DNA of 64,000 nucleotides from Candidatus Nitrososphaera gargensis Ga9.2. GTDB lineage: Archaea; Thermoproteota; Nitrososphaeria; Nitrososphaerales; Nitrososphaeraceae. The stretch lies in the NCBI RefSeq assembly GCF_000303155.1, contig NC_018719.1, forward strand, positions 1,488,001-1,552,000. The letters are read 5' to 3'. A program made the translations under genes and the position numbers. The notes under the pieces are model-generated. The model saw nothing but the letters and a program-made list of their open reading frames with translations, was not told where the DNA came from and searched no databases. Shown here piece after piece: positions 17,468 to 25,213 of the stretch. Position 1 is the first letter of the stretch; every line of letters begins with the position of its first letter.

Positions 17468-18025
17468 ATGACTTCAGGACAGTACTTCAACAAGGGCGTC
17501 AAAGCGCTCGATTCTCCCCATGTAGGGCACGTCGTGAGGGAAACCGATGACAAGATCGTGGTGTTTGGTGGTGGCGATGACAGGTACGACATACCCAAGT
17601 CAGAGATCAAATTTACCAGCGGCAACGTCCTGATCGACCTGCCGATGTATGAAATAGCAAAGAGATACAAAGTTAGCAGAGAAGAGCCTTTGCCCACGGG
17701 AAAGGCAACAAAGGACCCTTGGACACGGCCAGAGAATGTAGACCTGGCGACATATGAAAGAGAATACCCAAAATCATTGTTCAACAAAGGCGTCAGAACA
17801 AACAATGAAGACCATGTCGGGCATGTCGTAAAGGAAACTAAAGACAAGATCGTAGTATTTGGTCACTATGACTACAGGTTCGATATTCCCAAGTCCGAGA
17901 TAATAGCTGTTGGAAGAAACGTCATTGTGAAACCAGATTTTCCAGAGATACTGAAGTACAGAGTAGATAGAAATGCGCCATTGCCAACAGGCGAGCCAAT
18001 AGACAAATTGGCTGAAGAGCAGTGA
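17468..18025 (+). CDS. Duplicated PRC-barrel-like small protein
   Basis: 185 aa made of two copies of one unit (about 5-75 and 105-172): 'FNKGV', then a variable part, 'HVGHVV.ET.DKIVVFG', an Asp-Arg-x-Asp, 'IPKSEI', and a closing 'PLPTG'. The pattern is like PRC-barrel or DUF2171-like beta barrels that bind partner proteins or RNA. The ATG at 17468 lies about 27 nt after a TATA box (ttaaatacc), so the start is firm. No signal peptide. Function unknown. Confidence 0.75.
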   Translation: MTSGQYFNKGVKALDSPHVGHVVRETDDKIVVFGGGDDRYDIPKSEIKFTSGNVLIDLPMYEIAKRYKVSREEPLPTGKATKDPWTRPENVDLATYEREYPKSLFNKGVRTNNEDHVGHVVKETKDKIVVFGHYDYRFDIPKSEIIAVGRNVIVKPDFPEILKYRVDRNAPLPTGEPIDKLAEEQ

Positions 18026-18091
18026 GCTATCCTATCCTGTCTCTCTCTTTTTTATATCTTTAAATTAGCATTTGCAGCCACTCGTGTACTG

Positions 18092-18688
18092 TTGCAGAAT
18101 CCGTCAGTCGAGACGCGCCGGGCTTTTGGCTTTCTCTTTGTATGCGTGTCGATAGTGGTAGGAGCTGCCTCTGTCATGAGCGAGTTTGCGTACATCAACA
18201 GCCTTCCGCTCTATTACTATGCCATCATATGGCTTGGCAGCTTTGGCGCAGTGTTCGGGGCTGGCGCTGCAAAGTTCCGCAAAGCCGCGCCTGCAATCCG
18301 CAGCAGGATGAGGACAAGCGTCAAGTGGCCATCTGGCGCAAAAGCACTCAATGGCATTTGTTGGGCAGGGCCGTTTGCTGCAATAGCTGCCTTTCCGTCG
18401 TTCTACCAGTACCTCATCCTGCTGGGCATAGGGCTTGGCAACCTATCGACCTACCTCTTGATTAAAAAGTATGGCAATGCGGACAACCGCGAGCAGCTGA
18501 TAGTCGCAGTGATTTCACTTGCCGCGATACCAGCCGCGGTCGTTATCGATAGCTCGCTGTTTGCGATGCATCAGGACATTGCAGTGATGCTGTCAAGGAT
18601 CTTGATCGCAATCGCGTACGCGGCTGGCGGCGCGTTTGCCTTGCTTGGAGGAGGAAGAAAGGCCGGCTCCAGTGATTTGACCGGATAA
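18092..18688 (+). CDS. Multi-pass membrane protein, unknown
   Basis: 198 aa with about six hydrophobic segments: 'AFGFLFVCVSIVVGAASVM', 'YYYAIIWLGSFGAVFGAG', 'ICWAGPFAAIAAF', 'YLILLGIGLGNLSTYLLI', 'LIVAVISLAAIPAAVVI' and 'ILIAIAYAAGGAFALLGG'. The TTG start at 18092 follows a TATA-like ctttaaatt by about 28 nt. I do not recognise a family; there are no charged motifs suggesting a transporter class. Confidence 0.65.
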   Translation: MQNPSVETRRAFGFLFVCVSIVVGAASVMSEFAYINSLPLYYYAIIWLGSFGAVFGAGAAKFRKAAPAIRSRMRTSVKWPSGAKALNGICWAGPFAAIAAFPSFYQYLILLGIGLGNLSTYLLIKKYGNADNREQLIVAVISLAAIPAAVVIDSSLFAMHQDIAVMLSRILIAIAYAAGGAFALLGGGRKAGSSDLTG

Positions 18689-18911
18689 CAATAATAGTCC
18701 CCCTCTCCCCGTAGTCCTGCTTTCTTAATATTGTCGTAGCTTGAAGGCTTGGCTCCATGAAGAAAAAAGAAGCGGGTTGGAGCCCAGGCAGCATATCATA
18801 TTTACATCTGCCTTTGAGTTGCTTGCATGTAGTAGCTCGCAGCAAAAAAATCATGAGCCTGCCAGACGCAGCCCTGCTGATGACGACTACAATCATTATT
18901 CTCCACCTAAC

Positions 18912-20194
18912 ATGAATTTTGAAACAAACCATCATCATCGTCCTCCTGCCATAACCGACCTGTCCTTTTCCTTTGCCCTAAAACCGGACCAAGTCAAAGC
19001 AGTGGAGACATGGATATCTAATCAGTGTAGAGGGTCAGTCATTTATGGAAGCGGGATAGGCAAGACAGAAATCGCGTTTGAATGTGCAAGAAGATTGGCA
19101 GTCCTTGACCGAGCAAATAGACGGCGCTTCAATGTCCTTCTCTTGGTCCCAAGAAAAGTCCTAGTTCAGCAAAATTACGACAGGCTGGTCAGGTACAAAG
19201 TATCGCCAGAAAGACTAGGCAGGTATTTTGGGGAAGAAAAACAGATCAATGAAATAACAATTGCTACCTACCACAGCGCCCTTGCCAATCCAGGAATCGT
19301 GAGAAGAGCAGACAGGGTGATTTTTGACGAGGTCCATCTTGCAAGAGGAGCCTTTGGCAGGATAATATTTGATTCCATCATCAGCGAGAACCATGGGAAG
19401 GCTCTGCTTGGGTTGACTGCAACAATAGATAAAAATGATCCAAGAAATGTAGCAATAATTGGTCTTCTTCCGCCTGTCAGAAAATACCTCATCAAGATGC
19501 GGTTCTTGACAAAAGACTGGCAAGGCCAATCATACTTCCCATCAATGTATCGTTAACATACAAAGAGCAGGCTCTCTATGACGGATACAGCACAAAGATA
19601 CGAAATATTTCGAGGCGCTTCAAAAGATATGATGCCAGAGATATGATGGTATTGATGAAGGAGGAGAACGGTTTTCCACGGTGGCAGACAAGAGCTTGGT
19701 TTCTAAACGTCAAAAAAAGAAAGCGGCTGCTTGCGTCAGCAGAGAACAAGCTGGCTGCTGCCGTGAATATCATTGCTCAATATCGCGGCGAAAAAAGTCA
19801 CGATATTCAGCGAGACTCTGGAATCAGTTAGAAAGCTCAGGCAGTTGCTAAGAGCCAGCGGAATATGTTCTGCTCTCATTGACAGCATACTCCGGGGTAC
19901 AAGAGACAAAAAATTCTATCAGAGTGGGGCAAGAAATTCTGCGCGCATCTGTCCGTTCATACCTTGGAGATTAGTTATGATGTGCCTGAAGCAATGATAG
20001 AGATAATTCTTGCAACAACATGGAACATGAACCAGATAGTCCAGAGGATCGGCAGGGTGCTGCGAAAAGCAGACGGCAAAGACTCTGCATTAGTATATCT
20101 GGTTTATGTGTCAGACACAAAAGATGACGGCATCTTGGCATTGGTAAGAAGGGCGGTGGAAACCAGTGGCGACGCTGAAGATAATAAAATTTGA
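18912..20194 (+). pseudogene. Broken superfamily 2 helicase (XPB-like)
   Basis: From ATG 18912 the first frame gives a helicase N-half: Walker A 'YGSGIGKTEIA', 'VLLLVPRKVLVQQNY', motif II 'VIFDEVHLARG' and motif III 'LGLTATI', ending at 19556. The C-half continues in another frame ('LARPIILPINVSLTYKEQAL'), shifts near 19795 ('KVTIFSETLESVRKLRQLL') and again near 19970 ('QIVQRIGRVLRKADGKDSAL'), ending at 20194. Three frameshifts mean that no helicase is made. It resembles the intact helicase at 37474-39150 in layout. It lies directly upstream of an integrase, so it is probably part of an old integrated element. Confidence 0.8.
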
Positions 20195-20247
20195 AAAAAA
20201 CCTTCAAGGATTTCGACGGCAAAGCTGGATGGAGGATCGAACTAAAA

Positions 20248-20299
20248 AAGGCGGGCCCGGTGGTTTTCGGCACCAAAAGGTCTCGGGCCCACCCGCCTT
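20248..20299. other. Strong GC-rich hairpin before the integrase
   Basis: AAGGCGGGCCCG at 20248-20259 pairs with the CGGG (20284-20287) and CCCGCCTT (20292-20299) blocks, a 12-bp stem with a 4-nt bulge and 24-nt loop. It sits between the stop of the broken helicase and the probable integrase start, so it may be a terminator, a translational control hairpin or part of a recombination site. Confidence 0.45.
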
Positions 20300-20324
20300 A
20301 AATGTCAAAAAGGCGGCATATTGT

Positions 20325-21740
20325 GTGGGTCGGGCAGAGAAAGGCGACAGCATAGATGGCAAGACAGGGAGGAAAAAGAAAGGCAGAGGCAAGTACAGAA
20401 AGCTCCTCCAGCACGAGGACGTGAGAAGATGGTACGACAACCTGTGCAGGGGCTCGAAGGTGACGGCGGACGTGTACCTGCGCCGGCTCGGCCTCATAAG
20501 CGAGACCACGGGCATAACTCTGCAGGAGATTGTAAAAAAGGCTGCGCAGGACGAGAGATGGGCGTACAACTTTCTCCTTGACTTTGTAACGCGCATGGAA
20601 GGCCAGAATCATGCCGGCAGCTACATTGCATCCGGCGTCAAGGCTGTGAAGTCATGGCTCTCTCACAACGGGATTGAACTGAAGAGAAAGATAAAGATCA
20701 GAGGCGTAGGGGATGCCCCGACCCTGAAAGACAAAGGCACGCTAGCGCAGGACAGGCTGAGGACGCTCTTTCTGAACTCGCCTCCGGAGGCCAGGTGCGT
20801 GGAATCGCTCATAGCGCAGTCGGGATTGCGTCCCGAAGTCATCGGAAACTATGACGGCTCAGATGGTCTGAGGGTGGGCGATATCTTGGAGATTAAGGTT
20901 AGGAATGGAGATGGGAATGGCAATAGCAACACCATAGCCTTTGACAGGATACCGTGCATGCTGGTCGTAAGGAAGGAGCTCAGCAAGGCAGGGCACCAGT
21001 ACTTTACCTTCATGACGTCTGAGACATGTGAATACCTCAGGGAATACCTCTACCGGAGGATAAAATCAGGCGAGGTGCTGGTGCCGGACTCACCCCTGAT
21101 AGTCCCTGAAAAGTCCAGAAGGCCGTTTTTAACTGCCGCAAGTGTCGGCAAAATTGCCCGGACATACATGAGAAAGGTGGGGATAAACCTGAGGCCATAC
21201 GACCTGAGGCACACCTTTGCGACCCAGCTCATGCTTGCCGAGAGCAGAGGAATGATTCTGAGAGACTACAGGACGTTCTTTATGGGGCATAAAGGCGACA
21301 TAGAAAACAGATACACAACCAACAAGCACAGCCTGCCTGAGACCGTGATTGATGATATGCGCAAAGCCTTTGCCCGGTCCGCGAGTTTCCTCCAGAGTAA
21401 TTCTAGCCTGAATTCAGATGGGGTGCTGAACCTTAGGGACGAGTCATACAAAAGGATGCTCTTGCTTGCCGGCTACACCGAAGAAGAGATCGATAAAGAA
21501 AACATTCTGCGGCTGAGCGATGAAGAGATAGCAAAGAGGGCAAGGGAGAAACTGTTGCAGTCGGTCAGCAACGCAGCTGCTGTCCAGAACAACGAACAAA
21601 AGGTAATTCCGCTTGACGAATTGCCAGATTACCTGTCAAAAGGGTGGAAGTGCGACCATATAATAGAGTCGAGACAGCAGGTAATAGTCAGCTGCGCCGG
21701 CCATACTCAGACAGACCATCAGCTGACGATATCTGGATAA
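20325..21740 (+). CDS. Tyrosine recombinase / integrase
   Basis: About 471 aa from GTG 20325 (an open frame extends to 20166 but crosses the hairpin and the end of the helicase remnant). An N-terminal SAM-like core-binding domain ('RRWYDNLCRGSKVTADVYL') leads into a catalytic domain with Arg169 (SGLRPEV), Arg295-His296 (YDLRHTFATQL; the usual first His of HxLRH is Tyr), His322 (MGHKG) and the nucleophile Tyr330 (ENRYTT). Such enzymes integrate plasmids or viruses, commonly at tRNA 3' ends. A C-terminal extension of about 140 residues is unusual. The frame is intact. It marks the region as an integrated element and lies 1.7 kb from a tRNA-3'-end-like sequence (23432-23450). Confidence 0.92.
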   Translation: MGRAEKGDSIDGKTGRKKKGRGKYRKLLQHEDVRRWYDNLCRGSKVTADVYLRRLGLISETTGITLQEIVKKAAQDERWAYNFLLDFVTRMEGQNHAGSYIASGVKAVKSWLSHNGIELKRKIKIRGVGDAPTLKDKGTLAQDRLRTLFLNSPPEARCVESLIAQSGLRPEVIGNYDGSDGLRVGDILEIKVRNGDGNGNSNTIAFDRIPCMLVVRKELSKAGHQYFTFMTSETCEYLREYLYRRIKSGEVLVPDSPLIVPEKSRRPFLTAASVGKIARTYMRKVGINLRPYDLRHTFATQLMLAESRGMILRDYRTFFMGHKGDIENRYTTNKHSLPETVIDDMRKAFARSASFLQSNSSLNSDGVLNLRDESYKRMLLLAGYTEEEIDKENILRLSDEEIAKRAREKLLQSVSNAAAVQNNEQKVIPLDELPDYLSKGWKCDHIIESRQQVIVSCAGHTQTDHQLTISG

Positions 21741-21903
21741 GCTTGAGCCATGTCAGGAACTTTGTCGCATACTCCTCACATGGCATCTCATCTTTTTCTG
21801 CAACTATCACTTGGTAGAGAGGAGTTTTGTGACTATACTTAGTCCTGATAAACTCCTTGAACGCTCTCAGATCGATGATAGCAGCGGTATGATCATCCTC
21901 CAT
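21688..21903 (-). CDS. Small hypothetical protein convergent with the integrase
   Basis: 71 aa from ATG 21901-21903, overlapping the integrase 3' end by 53 nt on the opposite strand. Composition is protein-like, with a helical C-half ('EEYATKFLTWLKLIQISSAD'). A TATA-like cttttattc lies upstream (about 21938-21946). No family recognised. Confidence 0.5.
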   Translation of the reverse strand: MEDDHTAAIIDLRAFKEFIRTKYSHKTPLYQVIVAEKDEMPCEEYATKFLTWLKLIQISSADGLSEYGRRS

Positions 21904-22066
21904 TGGGCATTAATCAAAAAATCATCTTAATGTGCGAATAAAAGATGATAAATTTTACATTGGTAATTCTGCGCAGATTTGCCATATTTTCCTTCGCAAC
22001 ATCACTAACGACCCGCCGAAGACTTATCAGTGTAAAAATAATTACGATACCACTACCCACTCCTCT

Positions 22067-23120
22067 GTGAAAATCATGCTAGAATACTCAGACAAGAAGG
22101 CAATTGCTTTGGTATTGGCTGGTGTTGCCGCCGACCTTTTCCCACTAGTTATCGACCTATATCGCTTCCTATTAGAAGGTCTTCATTGGCATCAAGAAAC
22201 CACACAGTTAATTGTTGTGTTGACAATCTCGGCATTAACTGGCATTATTGGAGTTCTCGTGCTTTATGGCGCCGGAGTACTATCTCCTTTTTGGAAGAAG
22301 TCCGCCCTACGAAGAAGATGGCTAGGAAGACACGTCACAATCGGAATTCTTACCGATATGGGATGAGTCGAAAACTATAAGGAAATAGCCGCAGGGACAG
22401 CTCTCACACCCGGCCAGTGGGAAGAAGGTCTGTTGGTGGCGGCTAAGGAACTCGGCATTAAGGCAAGAATAAGGTATATCAATGCCGAAACTCAGTTCGA
22501 CTCAGTCGTAGCTGTTCTAAACCCATATGGTGAAGTGTATCCGGAAGTTGACGTTAAAGAAAATATTAGCATTCAAAAAATATTCTCATACGTCAAAAAC
22601 GGAGGATTATTCATTAACGTGGCAGATGTGCCACTGTATTACGCATATAATTCGATGCTAAGACGCTTTGTGGACACAACAGAGCCCGTAGTTACTAGTG
22701 CACAGGAACAACACGGAGCCTTTGAGGTAGGTTTTACGAGATTCTTTCAGCTGAACATTATTGCGAGAGAATTAAGATTATCACTAGTAGGTTTTTCAAG
22801 TGGACTACAATGTAACATAAATCACGTTATTGGTTCTACAGGTATGGTAGGTTTGCACAAGGGTCAGATCACTTCTCGTCGATCGGTTATTATTGAATCA
22901 AATATTGAAACTTGCGTCGAGCCGCTGCCCGTCACCTACCAAGGACAAAAGAAGATGACTCCCATTCTACGCAAAATACGGAGATGGCGATTTTTTGCTC
23001 TCACTTGCTTGGCTCGATGATGAACTGAATTACGAAGACAACAAACTTGCTCTGAAGGCCGCTCTCTGTAAACTCACGCTAAAGAGAATCAAATTCAAAA
23101 GAGATTTACTCAAGTCATAA
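22067..23120 (+). pseudogene. Interrupted membrane-anchored protein (one TGA, one frameshift)
   Basis: From GTG 22067 or ATG 22076: two transmembrane segments ('AIALVLAGVAADLFPLVIDL' and 'LIVVLTISALTGIIGVLVLY'), then an in-frame TGA at 22364-22366 straight after 'GILTDMG'. The same frame continues with 'VENYKEIAAGTALTPGQWEE' and a soluble domain containing 'VKNGGLFINVADVPLYYAYN'. A frameshift near 22975 moves to a frame that reads 'GDFLLSLAWLDDELNYEDNK' and ends at TAA 23118-23120. Without these two lesions it would be about 350 aa. I do not recognise the soluble domain. Membrane-plus-sensor layouts like this occur in defence genes, but nothing here proves that. Confidence 0.65.
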
Positions 23121-23466
23121 TAGAAGTTTCTACTACGTTAGCCACCTTACAGTAGGGCTCATAACCTTCGGTTATCCAGAACCCATTATACCGAATCACC
23201 GCTCTTTACTCTCATTATATACACCATTTTTCCGGAATTGTTATTACCCGTTTATATGAATGGTCTGTCCTTGAACTGACTTTTGACCTTGGATTTTCAT
23301 ACTTCGGTTTTGTCATGTACTACAAAATTATTTACGTAATGCAAGCTTGTATGTCATATTGCTCAAAAATGACCAAGACAACCATTTCAAACCCAATCCG
23401 TTGGAGTGGTGAGTCCGCATACGCGCAGACCTCAAATCCCGACCAGTCCACGTTCATTTGAAATAT
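23121..23466. other. Noncoding junction between integrase region and Argonaute operon
   Basis: 346 nt with no supported gene. It begins with a small hairpin ATAACC-TTC-GGTTAT (23161-23175) that may end the transcript of the interrupted gene, is AT-rich in the middle, and contains the tRNA-like fragment listed separately. Confidence 0.5.
23432..23450 (+). other. Sequence resembling a tRNA 3' end (candidate att site)
   Basis: TCAAATCCCGACCAGTCCA has the order expected of a tRNA 3' terminus: the end of the T-loop, a CCCGA T-stem strand, a CCAGTCC acceptor strand and discriminator A. The preceding bases do not provide the matching 5' T-stem or a 5' acceptor GGACTGG, so this is not a whole tRNA gene. 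A 19-nt tRNA-end copy is what a tyrosine integrase leaves at one side of an insertion. No second copy was seen in the window. Confidence 0.4.
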
Positions 23467-23784
23467 TTATAACTTATTCGTTATATTATGGCTTGTTTGC
23501 GTGTAAAAATCAGCTTTGTTCATGTAAGAATTAAACATGGCAAAAAGTGGGACTAATTCCTGCTTAGAATGCTCGCCAGTTAGCCATGGATAGGTGCTAA
23601 TCTCGTTCCTGACTTCTTCTAATTGCTCCAGCATAGCTTTGTGTGAATCTATGAAGCTATAACGATAAAACTGCCATGCTAGCCTAGTTACCAATTTGGG
23701 ATTATCCTGTAAAACTTGGTCCGTACTACCCTTTGAAAAAAGCTCTTTCTCGTATGTCTTTGGAATTTGCGAATAGCTCTTCAT
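23467..23784 (-). CDS. Small hypothetical protein downstream of the Argonaute operon
   Basis: 105 aa, soluble, with helical stretches ('DSHKAMLEQLEEVRNEIS'). It follows the 447-aa gene by 85 nt on the same strand and could be the last gene of the operon. No family was recognised and no catalytic motif is evident. Confidence 0.5.
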   Translation of the reverse strand: MKSYSQIPKTYEKELFSKGSTDQVLQDNPKLVTRLAWQFYRYSFIDSHKAMLEQLEEVRNEISTYPWLTGEHSKQELVPLFAMFNSYMNKADFYTQTSHNITNKL

Positions 23785-23869
23785 CTTATATTGCGCGTTG
23801 TCTTAGAATACGTCTTCATACCTCTTACTTGTACCTCAGGGTTAAGAACAATGAGATAACAATTTAGGT

Positions 23870-25213
23870 CTAGGAAACAGGATTCGTTTCCTTTATCATT
23901 CTGATAATTTCAAAACAGCCTCGCCATCCCAATAAAATGAAGTAAGCTTCTTCCAGCAAGTTGGTACTATATGCCTCATGCTTCTTCAAAGCCCAAACTC
24001 TCAGGATATGTCGCAAGCCTGTCTGGTACTTCAGATCTGTCCATGGCAGTGACGATTTCTCCTTCCAATCCTTGATTACGCTATCGTGTAGTTCGAGTCC
24101 CGATAGTGCTTTGAAGGGAATTTTCCGCTGGGTAAGATACGTTCTACATAGGGATTCCATTGCTTCCCCAAGCAAGTCCAGACAGGCATCGGGATCTTCG
24201 GCCAGCTTCGTTTCAGCGTCAAGGATTTTCTTTTCTGCAGATTGCAAAAGTACAGACGCGTCTCCTAGGAGGCTGACAGTTTTCTTTGTTTCGTTTATTT
24301 TCTGTTTTACTGCATCTACCCTCAAATCAGCCAAAATAACTGTATGGTCCAATTTGTTGAGTATTCCTGGCTCTTTGTTATACGAAGAAACGAGATCCAG
24401 ACTGACACTTATCTGAATCTTAGAGAGTACCATCGGACCTTCTTCTCTGCCATATATCGATTCGATCTCCTCCAGTTCTTCTTTCTCTATTAACGACCAT
24501 CTCAATCCCTCTATCACCTCTCTGACATATCCACGCACTCGTGTCAATGCATTTTTCTCAAATAGCTCCTTGTATTGCCAAACTAGCCATGCATAGTAAA
24601 TAGAATCGTTGTAAGGGATGCTCTTTTCATTGATGTGCCCTAATGTGATATGTAGTAAGTTTTTCAAAAGCTGAACGTCTTGCGTGGCATCTAACAATAT
24701 CGCTGAAAAGACAAGGTTTTTTGGATCGTTCATTACTTCCGGAGAATTTACTGCTTTTAGGATAGATGCGAGTACCTTTTGATAGCTTGTAATACCTTCC
24801 TTGATGTCGTAAAGTGAAAATAAGATTATGCATGAATGAGTAAACTCGTCGAAGTATCTGTCTCTTGAACAATACCGGTCTAGCAAAGAATCAATTAGCT
24901 TAACGTCTACAACTACTTTCAAGCAATCTAACTGCTTCAGTGAATAATAGCATAGTATTGCCGAAGTGACGTCCTTATCCTGAAATCTGCTTAACTTATG
25001 TTGGCCTAGTACCGTGTGTACATAGCTGTTTGCCCAATCTATTAGATTCTCTGTTATGCTCGTCTTGATCTTGTTTCTACTGATGAAGAATAGGTAAATA
25101 GCGTTGCCAAGAGGGTCTTTTTCGACTTGACCTACATCGTACAGGTCGCGTTCCAGGATACCGATATATTCTCTCTCAAGGTCGCTTGTATTAATTGAAA
25201 TCATAGGAACCAT
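23870..25213 (-). CDS. 447-aa protein coupled to Argonaute; candidate effector
   Basis: Its start overlaps the Argonaute stop by 13 nt, so the two are translationally coupled. The sequence is mainly helical: a repeat-like N-terminal 250 residues, a segment likely to form a coiled coil (about 300-345; 'LLQSAEKKILDAETKLAED'), and a C-terminal domain (about 340-445) whose 'LLGEAMESLCRTYLTQRKI' and 'RVWALKKHEA' (Arg405-x6-His412) resemble HEPN/Abi-C-type abortive-infection RNases. The polar residue that often follows the Arg in HEPN RNases is missing, so the match is tentative. No transmembrane helix was seen, unlike the membrane effector of the Sulfolobus SiAgo system. Inference: a toxic effector released or activated by the Argonaute pair. 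Confidence 0.7.
   Translation of the reverse strand: MVPMISINTSDLEREYIGILERDLYDVGQVEKDPLGNAIYLFFISRNKIKTSITENLIDWANSYVHTVLGQHKLSRFQDKDVTSAILCYYSLKQLDCLKVVVDVKLIDSLLDRYCSRDRYFDEFTHSCIILFSLYDIKEGITSYQKVLASILKAVNSPEVMNDPKNLVFSAILLDATQDVQLLKNLLHITLGHINEKSIPYNDSIYYAWLVWQYKELFEKNALTRVRGYVREVIEGLRWSLIEKEELEEIESIYGREEGPMVLSKIQISVSLDLVSSYNKEPGILNKLDHTVILADLRVDAVKQKINETKKTVSLLGDASVLLQSAEKKILDAETKLAEDPDACLDLLGEAMESLCRTYLTQRKIPFKALSGLELHDSVIKDWKEKSSLPWTDLKYQTGLRHILRVWALKKHEAYSTNLLEEAYFILLGWRGCFEIIRMIKETNPVS

Noticed and set aside
22364-22366. TGA as a selenocysteine or pyrrolysine-type recoding site
   Set aside because: The residue context has no catalytic look, archaeal selenoprotein features are not visible, and the same gene also carries a frameshift, so simple decay is more likely.
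23340-23460. A complete tRNA gene at the tRNA-like 3' end
   Set aside because: No matching 5' acceptor strand, D-arm or anticodon arm could be placed upstream of the 19-nt fragment.
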